From the NCBI GenBank assembly GCA_002010065.2, contig MTMD02000014.1, positions 68,534 to 132,533 of the forward strand: DNA of 64,000 nt, written 5' to 3'. This DNA comes from Candidatus Pyrohabitans jungbluthii (lineage in GTDB: Archaea > Hydrothermarchaeota > Hydrothermarchaeia > Hydrothermarchaeales > BMS3B). The notes beneath the pieces are model-generated. The model did no database searches. It saw nothing but the letters and a program-made list of their open reading frames with translations, and had not been told where the DNA came from. Positions 48,128-58,364 of the stretch are shown piece by piece (position 1 is the stretch's first letter; each line of letters starts with the position of its first letter). Position numbers and translations under genes: made by a program.

Positions 48128-48509
48128 GGTAACACCAACTATTTCTGAATTTCTGAGAACATACATCATATTTATTGTAGTACCTGAATTTTCCATGTAC
48201 CTTAACGAAGAATACAGTTGTTGCATTTTCCATCACACCAGGTAGACCTAAAACTGCAAACCTTTACTACCATCTTCTTCCAGCAGTATCACCGTAAATG
48301 CACCGCCTAATTTTGCCTACCGTCCGCAAAGAAGCGAAAGGTTTAAGGGAGATTGAAAGCAGAAAGATAACGCTACTGTAATTTGGATAGGGTAGGAAAG
48401 GGAGAGATGGTAAATGCTTTAGTTAATATAACCTTCGTAGGCGATTATCTAAATAAACGACTAATACGATCGAAAACCTCCTTATAAATGTATATTCGCC
48501 CGGATTTGT

Positions 48510-49491
48510 TCAATAACAGTAGCCAGAGCAGCATTTTCCCGAAGACGTGCAGGGCTCACCTACTTGCTTTCCAGTACATTCGCATTCGCCTTGTGTACAT
48601 GATTGACAGTTCCATACCTGTGAGGCACAGGTTCCCTGGGAGCAGTAGTATTCGTTCAGCCTTGTATCACTCACAGTAATCGCTAACAGACTGAAATGCA
48701 TCCGTACACGTCCCAGGTTGATATGGATTATTTCCATTGTCGGTATCTGTACATGTGCAGTTTCCGGATGAAACGTCATAACATTGTCCATTATTCCAGC
48801 AACATGCGGAATTAGATTCGCATTCCTGCTGATCGGTTATCGCGGAACAAGACTGGCATTCCGAAGAGGATTTATCGTAGCATGCTCCATTAACCCAGCA
48901 GCAATTCGGGCTAGATTCGCAGGACGTTTTTGAGGTATAGCCCTGACATCCAAGAGGCTCACAATAATATCCACCTTTTCCATCTGGTTTGAGATTGTAT
49001 CCATTTGGGCAACATTCTCTCACGCCGATTATCGTTTTTACATTCCTAACATTAGGTGATACCTCTGTTTCTGGACAAGTAAAAGAATCTAAAGGAAGAT
49101 TCTCATAAAATCTCCAATCCGTAGAATAAGTTACTGATTCACCATAATTAATTTTCTGAGAAAAATCAACAGTATATTCAAATGGTACCCAATCGCCTAA
49201 ATTTAGAAAACCACAACTTCCAACTGATGCGCCACCTTCTATACACTCGTAAGTTAAAGGTGGGATTATCATTTTTGCTGATTTTACATGAGTATTAAAA
49301 ACATCGCATGCTTCTATATATCCCTTCACATAATCGATTTCGCAGTATCCGTTTTTTATATTACAAGTATATGTTACGCTTCCACCATTTTCGTAATAAG
49401 AATACCAATTCGTGCACTGTTGCGAGAAACCGAAGGGTAGTAAAATAAAGAATACGAAAAGGAATGATAATATTATTTTTTCTAATTTCAT
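48510..49491 (-). pseudogene. Secreted Cys-rich protein with a frameshift near 48675
   Basis: Signal peptide MKLEKIILSFLFVFFILLPFGFSQ; tandem CESxxxCCWxNGxCYD repeats; Cys-rich reading continues from ...SVSDYC into SDTRLNEYYCSQGTCASQVWNC in another frame. Confidence 0.7.
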
Positions 49492-49979
49492 AAAATCACA
49501 TTCAATAATTTTTCCATCAGTTTTTTCTCCTTACCTTTCATTCCGTATAAAATATTATCTCTTTTCCATAAAAATATATTCAGAGATTCGTTCCCCACAG
49601 CAACGGCGTAAAAACCTATTTTCGTTCCGTTTATATTGAAAGATTCCGTCTCGTCAGCGTAAGGAGATATACTCGAGATAAAATTACTCAGATAATTTTC
49701 CGCTTGGGAAGATGAGGAATATCTGCCTATATGAAGAATTATCGCCCCGTCATCGGTTTTATATGTAACCACAACCCCGCTTTCCGCGCCTGAAAACATG
49801 AGTTCGGTTGTGTTTGTGTAGCCGAGATAGGAGAGACCGGCAGGAAGAATGTTTGTCGGGAAAAGTTCTGTTAAATCTTCTTTCTGCTTTTGAAAGGAGA
49901 ATATAAAAAAATAAGATAAAATTCCTATTAGCACAATTAGGAATAGAAGAATTTTCCAATTACTTTTGGATATATACAT
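49488..49979 (-). CDS. Single-TM anchored extracytoplasmic protein
   Basis: N-terminal TM WKILLFLIVLIGILSYFFIF; 4-bp overlap with the Cys-rich gene. Confidence 0.6.
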   Translation of the reverse strand: MYISKSNWKILLFLIVLIGILSYFFIFSFQKQKEDLTELFPTNILPAGLSYLGYTNTTELMFSGAESGVVVTYKTDDGAIILHIGRYSSSSQAENYLSNFISSISPYADETESFNINGTKIGFYAVAVGNESLNIFLWKRDNILYGMKGKEKKLMEKLLNVIL

Positions 49980-50013
49980 AATAAATTAAATAACTCTCAT
50001 CTATTATAAATTT

Positions 50014-51165
50014 TTACAATTCATGCCAATTTTTTACTTTCCTTATCTTTTTTTCTTCCTTCATTTTTTTATAAAGCTTATCTCTACAATCCCAAAGTAA
50101 CTTACCAATATATTCATGTTCTTCGCTAAGAGACTTAAAACGTTTTCTTTCACCAGTCTGTTCAATTTTGTTGTGAAGCATTTCATGAAGAATGCCATCA
50201 GCCAAATGATAAGGTCCGTAGTAAAAAACACTTTCTCTACCAATTAGTATTTCTCCGTCACCTCCAGCAAATATTTGTGTATTGTAAAGCTGTATCCTAT
50301 TCACATATCTTGCAATATCCTCATATTCTTTCGGACAAGTTTCATTAATAATATCCAAAGCCTTCTTTATTTTTTCGAATGGATGCATTTGAGAAGTATT
50401 TTGTTTTTTCATCTCTCTTCTAAACTCAACGGACATGATTAACAATATATCACCATCTCCTATATCGAGACCGTGGTGGTATTCATCTACGTTTTCATCG
50501 ATAAATTCCTTTATTTCTTCACGCGCCTCTGAGGCATTTGCGATATAGCTAATTCTATCTAAAAATAATGGTGCAAAATGTTCTGAATACATTATTCCAT
50601 CTTTGAAAGTGTATGTTATAAAATTCTTCTTTACCAATTCCGCATCATCCTTTCCTACTTTTTCTGCCAATGCATCGTAGAATTCTTTTCTCAGCATTTC
50701 TTTCAATTTTATTTGTCTTTCCACTTCCGGTGTTAAATACGGATCTGTTCCCCTCTGAATTTCTTCCCAGTCGGAAACACCGTCTCCGTCGCTATCCATT
50801 CTTTTGAGTTTATATGTTTCGCGATCGAAAACGAATTCGTATGCATCTTTAAGTTTTTTATTCGTATAATCCTTAAAACCAGAGTCGAAATAATATGCTG
50901 CTCCGAAACCGGCCAATGCTGTTAGACCTGCAACTATACCGTAAAGTATTTTCTTCGTCTTACTCGATTCTGTTTCTCTCTCGCTCTTCTTTTCAGGTTC
51001 GGTAGATGGATATTCTGCTAATCTTTCTTGATGAACAAAACCACCATGTAGAATTGTATATGGGTCCGGTATTGGAATGCTTCCTTCTTCCTCGTATATA
51101 AATCTACTTCCTTCTTCTCCTAATTCTTTTGCAAGTTCTATTGCTTTTTTTAGCGTGGTGCTCAC
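50014..51165 (-). CDS. Membrane protein with Ca-binding (thrombospondin type 3-like) loop and HExxH metallopeptidase-like motif
   Basis: TM ILYGIVAGLTALAGFGAAYYF; DSDGDGVSDWEEIQRGTDP; LADGILHEMLHNKIE. Confidence 0.65.
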   Translation of the reverse strand: MSTTLKKAIELAKELGEEGSRFIYEEEGSIPIPDPYTILHGGFVHQERLAEYPSTEPEKKSERETESSKTKKILYGIVAGLTALAGFGAAYYFDSGFKDYTNKKLKDAYEFVFDRETYKLKRMDSDGDGVSDWEEIQRGTDPYLTPEVERQIKLKEMLRKEFYDALAEKVGKDDAELVKKNFITYTFKDGIMYSEHFAPLFLDRISYIANASEAREEIKEFIDENVDEYHHGLDIGDGDILLIMSVEFRREMKKQNTSQMHPFEKIKKALDIINETCPKEYEDIARYVNRIQLYNTQIFAGGDGEILIGRESVFYYGPYHLADGILHEMLHNKIEQTGERKRFKSLSEEHEYIGKLLWDCRDKLYKKMKEEKKIRKVKNWHEL

Positions 51166-51405
51166 AATAACAATTTAACCACTTTAAATTTAAAAATGTA
51201 ACGATTTGATATTAGGTGTGTCATCTGCAAGAGATTTCGCCTGTGCAGCATTTTTGCAAGACCATTTGCTGAAGCTACTGCAGGTGATAGGGGGAAGCTG
51301 CTCGGACTGCTGTGGCTGTGGTTTAAGCACCCCTTTGTTTCACCGTTCCGCCAGAAGACCGTCGAACAGCCGCTAAAACCTCAGAAAGGGATAAAAAGGG
51401 AAGAG

Positions 51406-51726
51406 TTGAGCATCGCTTTAGGGTCGCAGGGATTCAGAGAAGAATTATTCCCGCTGGAAGTGCTCCTCCGGCACAACCACTTGAGACAGCCCATAAACCA
51501 GAACTGGAGAAAATTGTTGAGGATGATTCCAAATACCTCTCTACTTTCATTGCCAGAGGAGATGTATAAAAAGATTGTAGAATTTAGAAAAACCATAAAC
51601 TTGGATTTTGATGATGCCTATCAATATGGCGTGGCTAAGTATTTTGGACTCAAAATAGTCACTATGGATAGAGATTTTGAGAAAGTGAAAGACGTGGAAG
51701 TTGAGTTCTTACAGGATGTCGCCTAA
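51406..51726 (+). pseudogene. C-terminal part of a PIN-domain (VapC-like) protein, N-terminus apparently lost
   Basis: EEMYKKIVEFRKTINLDFDDAYQYGVAKYFGLKIVTMDRDFEKV; no DTN motif upstream; TTG start. Confidence 0.6.
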
Positions 51727-51833
51727 AGCTGAGCTAGCATGCCTCAGCGTTAGCCAGACCTCTTACAGCTGTTTTTAATTAATAAATTTCCATTAATAAT
51801 TTAGATGTGAAAAAACTTTGCGAACAATAAAAT

Positions 51834-52100
51834 ATGGAGTCACCTGTAATGCCTCCTCACTATAGAAAAGGTTTCTGGATGGAGCCAGGGAGGGAGTACC
51901 AGTGTGCCTCCTGCGGCGTGAAGTTTGGCACCAGCTATCCGCGCTTTATCCGCGATTGTCCCTCCTGCCACCACGAGTTTATCGCCTACGTTGAAGAGGA
52001 CGAAGAGGAGATAGCCTGCCTCCACAGAATGGAGATGGTCACAAAGATAACCTGCCACTTCTGCAGGCTCCGCAGGCATGGGCTCTGCGACGGTGGCTAA
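51834..52100 (+). CDS. Small zinc-ribbon protein
   Basis: YQCASCGVKFG...DCPSCHHEF and CHFCRLRRHGLC. Confidence 0.6.
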   Translation: MESPVMPPHYRKGFWMEPGREYQCASCGVKFGTSYPRFIRDCPSCHHEFIAYVEEDEEEIACLHRMEMVTKITCHFCRLRRHGLCDGG

Positions 52101-52135
52101 TTTCTTTGTCTTTGCTAAAGTTTTCTTGATTTGGC

Positions 52136-52921
52136 ATGCGCGCCCTCGCTACAAGCTTTCTTGTGCTCGCTGAAATAGCTGCGAGGCAGCCCAGCGTGAG
52201 GCAGGCTGAGATCGCCAAGGAGCTGGGCATCAGTGCGCAGGCGGTGTCGGAGTGCGTTAAGTCGCTGATTAAAGCTAAGCTGGTGGAGAGCAGCGGGAAG
52301 GGGAGCTATACCCTCACACCCAAGGGCTATGAATATCTCTTCACCAACGCAAGGGAGCTTAGAGACCTGTCGAGTTTTATCCTGGAGGAGGTTGTCTCAG
52401 GGCTGCGCGTGTACACTGCAGTTGCTGCCGAGGATTTGGAGGCTGAGGAGGAGGTTTCCCTGTGGATGGAGCGCGGGCTACTCTATGCCGGCAAGCGCAG
52501 CGGCAGAGCGCAGGGAAAAACGCTGAGCGCAGCGCAGCGCGGCGAAGACGTCGCCGTGGTCGAGGTTCGCGAGCTTGTGGCTCCACCTCCCGGCATGGTT
52601 ACGGTTGTGAAGGTGCCCAGGGTTGAGAAAGGTGGGAGCAGAACCGCTAACTTGGGCATGCTCCAGCATTTAGCAGAGGATGCAGAGTTTGTCGCAGCGC
52701 TGGGTGTAGAGGCAAAGGTTGCCCTTGAGAAGGCAGGCATAGGCTGCGATGCCTTTTTCGGCGCGCCTCATGCGTGCGTGGAGGCGGCGCTTCATGGCAT
52801 GCCTGTGCTCGTGGCTGCGGTTGAGGATGAGCTTCACCTCCTGCTCAGAAAACTTGAAAGGGCAGGGCTGAGTTATCGCGTAATTGATGCAAGCGTAAGG
52901 AGGCAGGCGAATGAAGGTTGA
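52136..52921 (+). CDS. HTH transcriptional regulator with C-terminal ligand-binding-like domain
   Basis: RQAEIAKELGISAQAVSECVKSLIKAKLVES wHTH. Confidence 0.75.
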   Translation: MRALATSFLVLAEIAARQPSVRQAEIAKELGISAQAVSECVKSLIKAKLVESSGKGSYTLTPKGYEYLFTNARELRDLSSFILEEVVSGLRVYTAVAAEDLEAEEEVSLWMERGLLYAGKRSGRAQGKTLSAAQRGEDVAVVEVRELVAPPPGMVTVVKVPRVEKGGSRTANLGMLQHLAEDAEFVAALGVEAKVALEKAGIGCDAFFGAPHACVEAALHGMPVLVAAVEDELHLLLRKLERAGLSYRVIDASVRRQANEG

Positions 52922-53102
52922 GCTGGAGCTTCTTGACGTGGCAAGGGAGAATGTGGAGAAGCTGACGCGAGAGGTACATCGCTACGATATCGCAGATGGT
53001 GTAATCTACCTCATGTATGAGGATAAGGTGGAGATTTTCCCCCTGGACAGGCTACACCGAATGATGGTAATGAAGGGCGAGGAGGGCGAAGGGACATTAT
53101 AG
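52911..53102 (+). CDS. Small protein overlapping the upstream regulator
   Basis: MKVELELLDVARENVEKLTREVHRYDIADGVIYLMYEDKVEIFPLDRL. Confidence 0.5.
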   Translation: MKVELELLDVARENVEKLTREVHRYDIADGVIYLMYEDKVEIFPLDRLHRMMVMKGEEGEGTL

Positions 53103-53669
53103 CTCCTGCTTTCCGTACCTCTCTTCCCTCCATGCATTGCCCCGCATGTGGTACCCCCTCGCCTCCCAGAACCCTGGCTTATTCTCAGCCATGAACTCTA
53201 TGCCTACCACCCACTTTGCACTCTTCCAGAAGTAGAGCCTCGGAATCACTAGCCTCACAGGTGAGCCATGCTCAGGGGTTAGAGGTTTGCCGTTGAGCTT
53301 TACAGCGAGAAGCGCATCCTCAGCGAAGAACTCAGCAAGCGGGAGGTTGGTTGTGTACCCATCGGCAGAGTGAACCATAACATACTTCGCCTCAGGCAAA
53401 AGGTGCACAAGCTTCTTAATCTCGCGGGTGCTGACCCCTTCCCAGGTTAAGCCCAGCTTCGACCAGCCGGTAACGCAATGAGCGTCTAAATTAACCGTAA
53501 CTCGCGGGAGGGACATGAGGTTAGCGTAACTCAGCTCCACCTCCTCCTTCACCAGCCCGAATATCCTGAGGCTCCACTTTGAGATGTCAATGTGGGGTAT
53601 TCCGTCAAAATGAAGAATAGGCAGATGCTCAACCACTTTTTGCCCCGGTGGCAGCTTGGGTGAGGGCAT
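53097..53669 (-). CDS. Sulfite oxidase/YedY-like molybdopterin oxidoreductase
   Basis: VTVNLDAHCVTGWSKLGLTWEGV; HGSPVRLVIPRLYFWKSAKWV. Confidence 0.88.
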   Translation of the reverse strand: MPSPKLPPGQKVVEHLPILHFDGIPHIDISKWSLRIFGLVKEEVELSYANLMSLPRVTVNLDAHCVTGWSKLGLTWEGVSTREIKKLVHLLPEAKYVMVHSADGYTTNLPLAEFFAEDALLAVKLNGKPLTPEHGSPVRLVIPRLYFWKSAKWVVGIEFMAENKPGFWEARGYHMRGNAWREERYGKQEL

Positions 53670-53671
53670 AC

Positions 53672-54502
53672 CTAAATCCCAAGCACGTCGAAGGTGGAGT
53701 AGACCCTGCCCCTCTCCGCTTTGGCCACGAAGCGCGCTGCCTTTATAGCGCCTTCCACGAAAGCCTGCCTTGAGTGGGCGCGGTGAATAAGCTCCACTCG
53801 CTCGCCCTCGCCGGCGAATATCACTATGTGCTCTCCCACCACGTCGCCCGCTCGAACCGCGTGGAAGCCTATCTCTTCATCGCTGCGCTCGCCTATTAAG
53901 CCTCGCCCTCTTGAATATCTGGCGCATTCCTCAAGCCTCTTTCCCTGGGCTTCTGCTATAAGCTCGCCAACGCGGAGCGCTGTGCCGGAGGGCGCATCCT
54001 TCTTGTGGCGATGGTGTATCTCTATAATCTCCACGTCGTAATCCTTAAGCACCCGCGCAATCTGTGCCGCGATTTTGAAAAACACATTGACGCCCGTAGC
54101 CATATTCGGCGAAATCACCGCGGCGATGCCATTTTCTTCCACAGCGCGGACAATTTCCTGCTTTTCCTCCTCTGCAAATCCGGTGGTGCCTATCACCAGG
54201 TTAACTCCCAGCGAGGCGGCAATCTTGGCTGTGCTCACGCACGCTTTGGCTGTGGTGAAGTCGATCAGCACCTCTGGCTTTGCTTCAATCAAAACCTCGC
54301 GCAGCTCATCGGCGGTGCTCAATGCTACGCCACACTTGCCCACGCCAATGAGCTCGCCCACGTCTTTACCTCTCTCCTCCTTCCCTGGCGCCTCTATAGC
54401 TGCGACCAGCTTCATATCATCCTGAGCAAGAACGCTCTTAACTATCCCGCTCCCCATTCTTCCAAGAGCTCCGGTTACAGCTACGCGTATCAAGGGCATC
54501 AC
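53672..54502 (-). CDS. dapB: 4-hydroxy-tetrahydrodipicolinate reductase
   Basis: VAVTGALGRMGSGIVKSV; IIEIHHRHKKDAPSGTALRVGE. Confidence 0.95.
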   Translation of the reverse strand: MMPLIRVAVTGALGRMGSGIVKSVLAQDDMKLVAAIEAPGKEERGKDVGELIGVGKCGVALSTADELREVLIEAKPEVLIDFTTAKACVSTAKIAASLGVNLVIGTTGFAEEEKQEIVRAVEENGIAAVISPNMATGVNVFFKIAAQIARVLKDYDVEIIEIHHRHKKDAPSGTALRVGELIAEAQGKRLEECARYSRGRGLIGERSDEEIGFHAVRAGDVVGEHIVIFAGEGERVELIHRAHSRQAFVEGAIKAARFVAKAERGRVYSTFDVLGI

Positions 54503-55387
54503 CTAAATAATGCCCAGTTTGGCAACTACTTCGCGTATGCGCTCCCGCTTCTCCTGCGAGGTCTCGCACAGAGGTAAGCGGAAGCCTCCTGCTGGTAAGC
54601 CCGCGAGCGCCATCGCCTCCTTGATTGGTATCGGGTTTGTATCAATAAAGAGCACATCAAAGAGCTCACTCAGCTCGCGGTGCTCCTTCTCCATGGCAGC
54701 AAAGTCTCCCTTCAAGCCCAGCTCAACAAAGCGCTGCATTCGCCCAGGGATTAAATTGGAGGCAACTGAAATAACTCCCTTCGCGGCGTAGTCCCGCATT
54801 AAGGCGAGGGTATCACCGTCGTTGCCCGAGAGTATGAGAAAGTCCTCGCCGCAAAGCTCGCGAATCCTGCGCCAGACTTCGGGATTTCCGCTCGCTTCCT
54901 TAACACCTATAATATTCGAGTGCTCCTCCTTCAGCCTCGCCATGGTCTCGGGCGCTATCTCGCGAGCACTTCGCCCGGGGATGTTGTAAAGTATGTGCGG
55001 TATATCAACCCGCTCCGCTATCGCCGAGAAGTGGCGGAACAGCCCCTCCTGATTCGGCTTGTTGTAGTAGGGGCAAACTTGCAACGTAGCCGCGGCGCCC
55101 ACATCGCTGGCATGCCTGCTGAGCTCAATCGCCTCCCAGGTGCAGTTTGAACCCGTGCCAGCAATAACAGCGCAGCACGCATGCTCAACAGTAGCTTCTA
55201 TAACCTTATTGTGCTCCTCATGGCTGAGCACCGGCGATTCGCCGGTTGTGCCTACTGCGACGATACCAGCAACGCCACCCTCATTCTGCATCTCCACTAG
55301 GCGAGCGTAGGCATCTAAGTCAAGCTCAGGCTTAACGCCGGTGTCTTTAAAAGGTGTAACAATCGCCGTAAAGCAGCCCTGGAACAT
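54503..55387 (-). CDS. dapA: 4-hydroxy-tetrahydrodipicolinate synthase
   Basis: AVGTTGESPVLSHEEH; YYNKPNQEGLFRHF; ILYNIPGRS; GVKEASGN. Confidence 0.95.
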   Translation of the reverse strand: MFQGCFTAIVTPFKDTGVKPELDLDAYARLVEMQNEGGVAGIVAVGTTGESPVLSHEEHNKVIEATVEHACCAVIAGTGSNCTWEAIELSRHASDVGAAATLQVCPYYNKPNQEGLFRHFSAIAERVDIPHILYNIPGRSAREIAPETMARLKEEHSNIIGVKEASGNPEVWRRIRELCGEDFLILSGNDGDTLALMRDYAAKGVISVASNLIPGRMQRFVELGLKGDFAAMEKEHRELSELFDVLFIDTNPIPIKEAMALAGLPAGGFRLPLCETSQEKRERIREVVAKLGII

Positions 55388-55388
55388 C

Positions 55389-55589
55389 TCACTCCCTTAC
55401 CCGCTGCCTCTGCTTCAGTATGCGCGTGACGTAGCCGGCTATTCTATTTGCCAGCATCTTGCCCTGTAGGTCAAGCACGCGCTCCACAAACTCGCGGTTC
55501 TTCTTGAAATCAAGGGTGAGCGCGTCACCATAGCGGTCCACCAACTCCAGGGCGGTGCGCTTTATGTACTTCTGCCTGATTCTTCCCAA
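55389..55589 (-). CDS. rps17e: Ribosomal protein S17e
   Basis: GRIRQKYIKRTALELVDRYGDALTLDFKKNREFVERV; TTG start preceded by GGAGGTG. Confidence 0.85.
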   Translation of the reverse strand: MGRIRQKYIKRTALELVDRYGDALTLDFKKNREFVERVLDLQGKMLANRIAGYVTRILKQRQRVRE

Positions 55590-55759
55590 ATTTTCACCTC
55601 CAAAAGGCATGTCAACTTATTTCTTCGCGAGATGGGTAACTCCGTCACCCTATCACTTCGTGACACGGGTAACCTCAGAAAATCTTAAATTTCATATGAG
55701 GTTAACTAAGGGGTGATATTCACAGAGGTGATATTTATACTTTACTTTGGAGGAGGAAG

Positions 55760-56665
55760 ATGAACAGGAATCTTTTAATAGTAGTGGCTATAGCAGTTGC
55801 GGTGATTGGAATCTCTATTCTGGGCGCTTACCTGATTTCAAAACCAAGCGACGGGATAATCTCCGGTGACAAGGTTGCTGTTATAAGGATTGACGGAGTT
55901 ATATCCATGGACTCGGGGGAGGGTGTGTTTTCCACCGAAGCGACAACGCCGGAGGAGTTCAAATCCCAGCTTGACCGCGCACTAAGCGACGGCTCTGTGA
56001 AGGCAATTCTCATAGAGATAAACTCTCCCGGGGGCAGCGTCGTTGCCAGCGAGGAGATTGCAGAGGCGATTAAAGAGGCAAAAGAGAAGAAGCCCGTCGT
56101 CGCCTGGCTAGGGGAGATCGCCACCTCGGGCGGGTACTACGTTGCCAGTGCGAGCAGCTATATAGTCGCAGATCCCGGCACCATCACCGGAAGCATAGGC
56201 GTAATTTCGGTGTTTCCGGAATATTCGAGGCTGCTGGAGAAGCTGGGGATAAACATGACTGTAATCAAGGCGGGGGAGTACAAGGACTTCTCCACCGGGT
56301 ATCGCCCTCTCACCGAGGAAGAACGCAGGATGGTAGAGGAAATAATCTACGACTTCTATGAGCTTTTTATCGCTGAGGTGGCGCAGAACCGCAATCTCAG
56401 CGTTGAGCACGTGAAGCAGGTGGCGGAGGGCAGAATATACTCTGCAAGGCGAGCGAAGGAGTTAGGGTTGGTGGACGAGGTTGGCACCCGCAGGGTTGCG
56501 ATTAAGAAGGCGGCTGAGCTGGCTGGCATAGAGGGCGAGCCCCATTTGGTGAGCTACGAGAGGAAGGCACTCTTCAGGGAGATTTTTGGCACCGGTATGG
56601 AGCGCCTTGGCTATGGGTTTGCAAAAGCACTGCTCGAGAGAGATGCCAATCCTGCGCTGAGGTAG
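55760..56665 (+). CDS. sppA: Signal peptide peptidase SppA
   Basis: INSPGGSVVASEEIAEAI; ATSGGYYVASASSYIVADPGTITGSIGV. Confidence 0.95.
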   Translation: MNRNLLIVVAIAVAVIGISILGAYLISKPSDGIISGDKVAVIRIDGVISMDSGEGVFSTEATTPEEFKSQLDRALSDGSVKAILIEINSPGGSVVASEEIAEAIKEAKEKKPVVAWLGEIATSGGYYVASASSYIVADPGTITGSIGVISVFPEYSRLLEKLGINMTVIKAGEYKDFSTGYRPLTEEERRMVEEIIYDFYELFIAEVAQNRNLSVEHVKQVAEGRIYSARRAKELGLVDEVGTRRVAIKKAAELAGIEGEPHLVSYERKALFREIFGTGMERLGYGFAKALLERDANPALR

Positions 56666-56669
56666 TCAG

Positions 56670-57668
56670 ATGCATGAGCTTTTTGTGCTCCTCAGCGATG
56701 ATGTTATGGCGAGGGTACGGGATTACCTTAGGGATGATAGGGAGTTTTTGGAGGAGCTTTATTTAGTGTTGGCTCCTGAGCCTGTGCTGGAGATTGACGA
56801 CGATGCCCTTGAGCTGCTCAGGGATAATCTCGCGCTTTGGAGGCGTGGATATGCGATTCCCCTCGCGGCGCTTGAAGAGGCGAAGCGTTTCGTCACGGGT
56901 AACGCCTCGCTTCGCAGCTTGCAACGCGGGTTTTTGGTGATGCTGAGCAGTGAGGAGCTTGAGGCAGAGCCGGACGCTAACTACGCCTTTGCCAAGGAGT
57001 TCTGCAGTTCTGTGAAAGGGGAGAAGGTTCTGGATGTGGCGAGCGGTTTTGGCTGGGTGCCGGTGCTCCTCAGCGAGAGGGCGCATGTCTATGCGCTGGA
57101 CAGCGCCTACAAAAACCCCATAATCTACGAGGAGGATAGGATATACATCGATGGCACAACGATAGAGCTTTTCCCTGGCTTTCCGGAGGGTCAGGCGTTT
57201 ATTCGCGCAAACCGCGAGAAATTCACCTGCTACGCCGACTTTGCAAGGCTCTTCTGGGAGAAGCACGGCGCTAAGCTTGAGAACATAACACTGCTCCAGG
57301 GAGACGCCTCTAACTTAAGCAGTGTGCGCAGCCTGGGCGGTGATTCACCATTGACGCTTACCGAAGCCTTCGACAGCGTAACAATCTTCTTCGGGCTAAA
57401 CCACATAGGCAAAGCGTGGCGGCGCGTGCTCAGCGAGGCTTCGCGTGTTCTCCGCAGGCATGGCAAGCTTCACGTGGCGATTTACCGCGAGTACCTTGCG
57501 AAATTCCCGCTCAAGGGCGCGTACAACTGGGCAGAGCAGCTTGGGATTGAGATTATACCGCTGGAGGAGCTTCTGAAGGAAGCTGAGGCGCTTGATTTAA
57601 AGGCGAAGGTTAAGAGGCACTCTGGGGAGAAGCTCTACCACATGGTGGAGATGGAGAAGAGGGAGTAG
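56670..57668 (+). CDS. SAM-dependent methyltransferase-like protein
   Basis: KVLDVASGFGWVPVLLSERAHVYALD. Confidence 0.7.
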   Translation: MHELFVLLSDDVMARVRDYLRDDREFLEELYLVLAPEPVLEIDDDALELLRDNLALWRRGYAIPLAALEEAKRFVTGNASLRSLQRGFLVMLSSEELEAEPDANYAFAKEFCSSVKGEKVLDVASGFGWVPVLLSERAHVYALDSAYKNPIIYEEDRIYIDGTTIELFPGFPEGQAFIRANREKFTCYADFARLFWEKHGAKLENITLLQGDASNLSSVRSLGGDSPLTLTEAFDSVTIFFGLNHIGKAWRRVLSEASRVLRRHGKLHVAIYREYLAKFPLKGAYNWAEQLGIEIIPLEELLKEAEALDLKAKVKRHSGEKLYHMVEMEKRE

Positions 57669-57673
57669 CTCGG

Positions 57674-58255
57674 CTACGGCTCAATCTTGGTGCCGAGCAG
57701 CTCCAGAAACTTCGCCAGCCATTCAGGATGCGCGGGCCACGCGGGAGCGGTGACGATGTTTTTATCCACATGAGCTTTGTCCACTGGCACGTCTACCCAC
57801 TTAGCCCCTGCGGCCTTCACCTCGGGCGAGACCGCAGGGTAGGCTGTGCACGCTACGCCTTCAATAACCCCTGCCGCAGCAAGTACCTGTGCTCCGTGGC
57901 AGATTGCAGCGATGGGTTTACCAGCCTGAGCGAAGTGGCGCACAATCTCTAGCACGCGCTCGTTGAGGCGGATGTACTCGGGCGCACGCCCACCAGGGAT
58001 TACCAGAGCGTCATACTCCTCTGGGTTAATTTCATCGAAGGTGGCGTTAAGTGCAAAGTTGTGCCCCGGCTTCTCGCTGTAGGTCTGGTCGCCCTCAAAG
58101 TCGTGTACAGCGGTGCGAACCTTCTCCCCAGCCTTCTTGTCGGGACACACCGCGTGCACCTCGTGTCCAACCATCTGTAGCGCTTGGAACGGCACCATGG
58201 CTTCGTAGTCCTCCACATAGTCCCCCACAAGCATCAATATCTTCTTGGCACCCAT
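57674..58255 (-). CDS. DJ-1/PfpI family protein
   Basis: [45 protein letters not shown]. Confidence 0.93.
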   Translation of the reverse strand: MGAKKILMLVGDYVEDYEAMVPFQALQMVGHEVHAVCPDKKAGEKVRTAVHDFEGDQTYSEKPGHNFALNATFDEINPEEYDALVIPGGRAPEYIRLNERVLEIVRHFAQAGKPIAAICHGAQVLAAAGVIEGVACTAYPAVSPEVKAAGAKWVDVPVDKAHVDKNIVTAPAWPAHPEWLAKFLELLGTKIEP

Positions 58256-58364
58256 ATCTACACCTCCCTAAGCTCACGAAAATTCAAACATTACTACATT
58301 TGCAGGCATGACATAAGAATGTATTTGCCTCTAGGCTTGTAGCAATAAAATTTAAAGAAAGGTG

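Noticed and set aside
48358-48484. Possible remnants of small antitoxin-like ORFs (VRKEAKGLREIESRKITLL; MVNALVNITFVGDYLNKRLIRSKTSL)
   Set aside because: Too short and too divergent to assign; could be chance open frames
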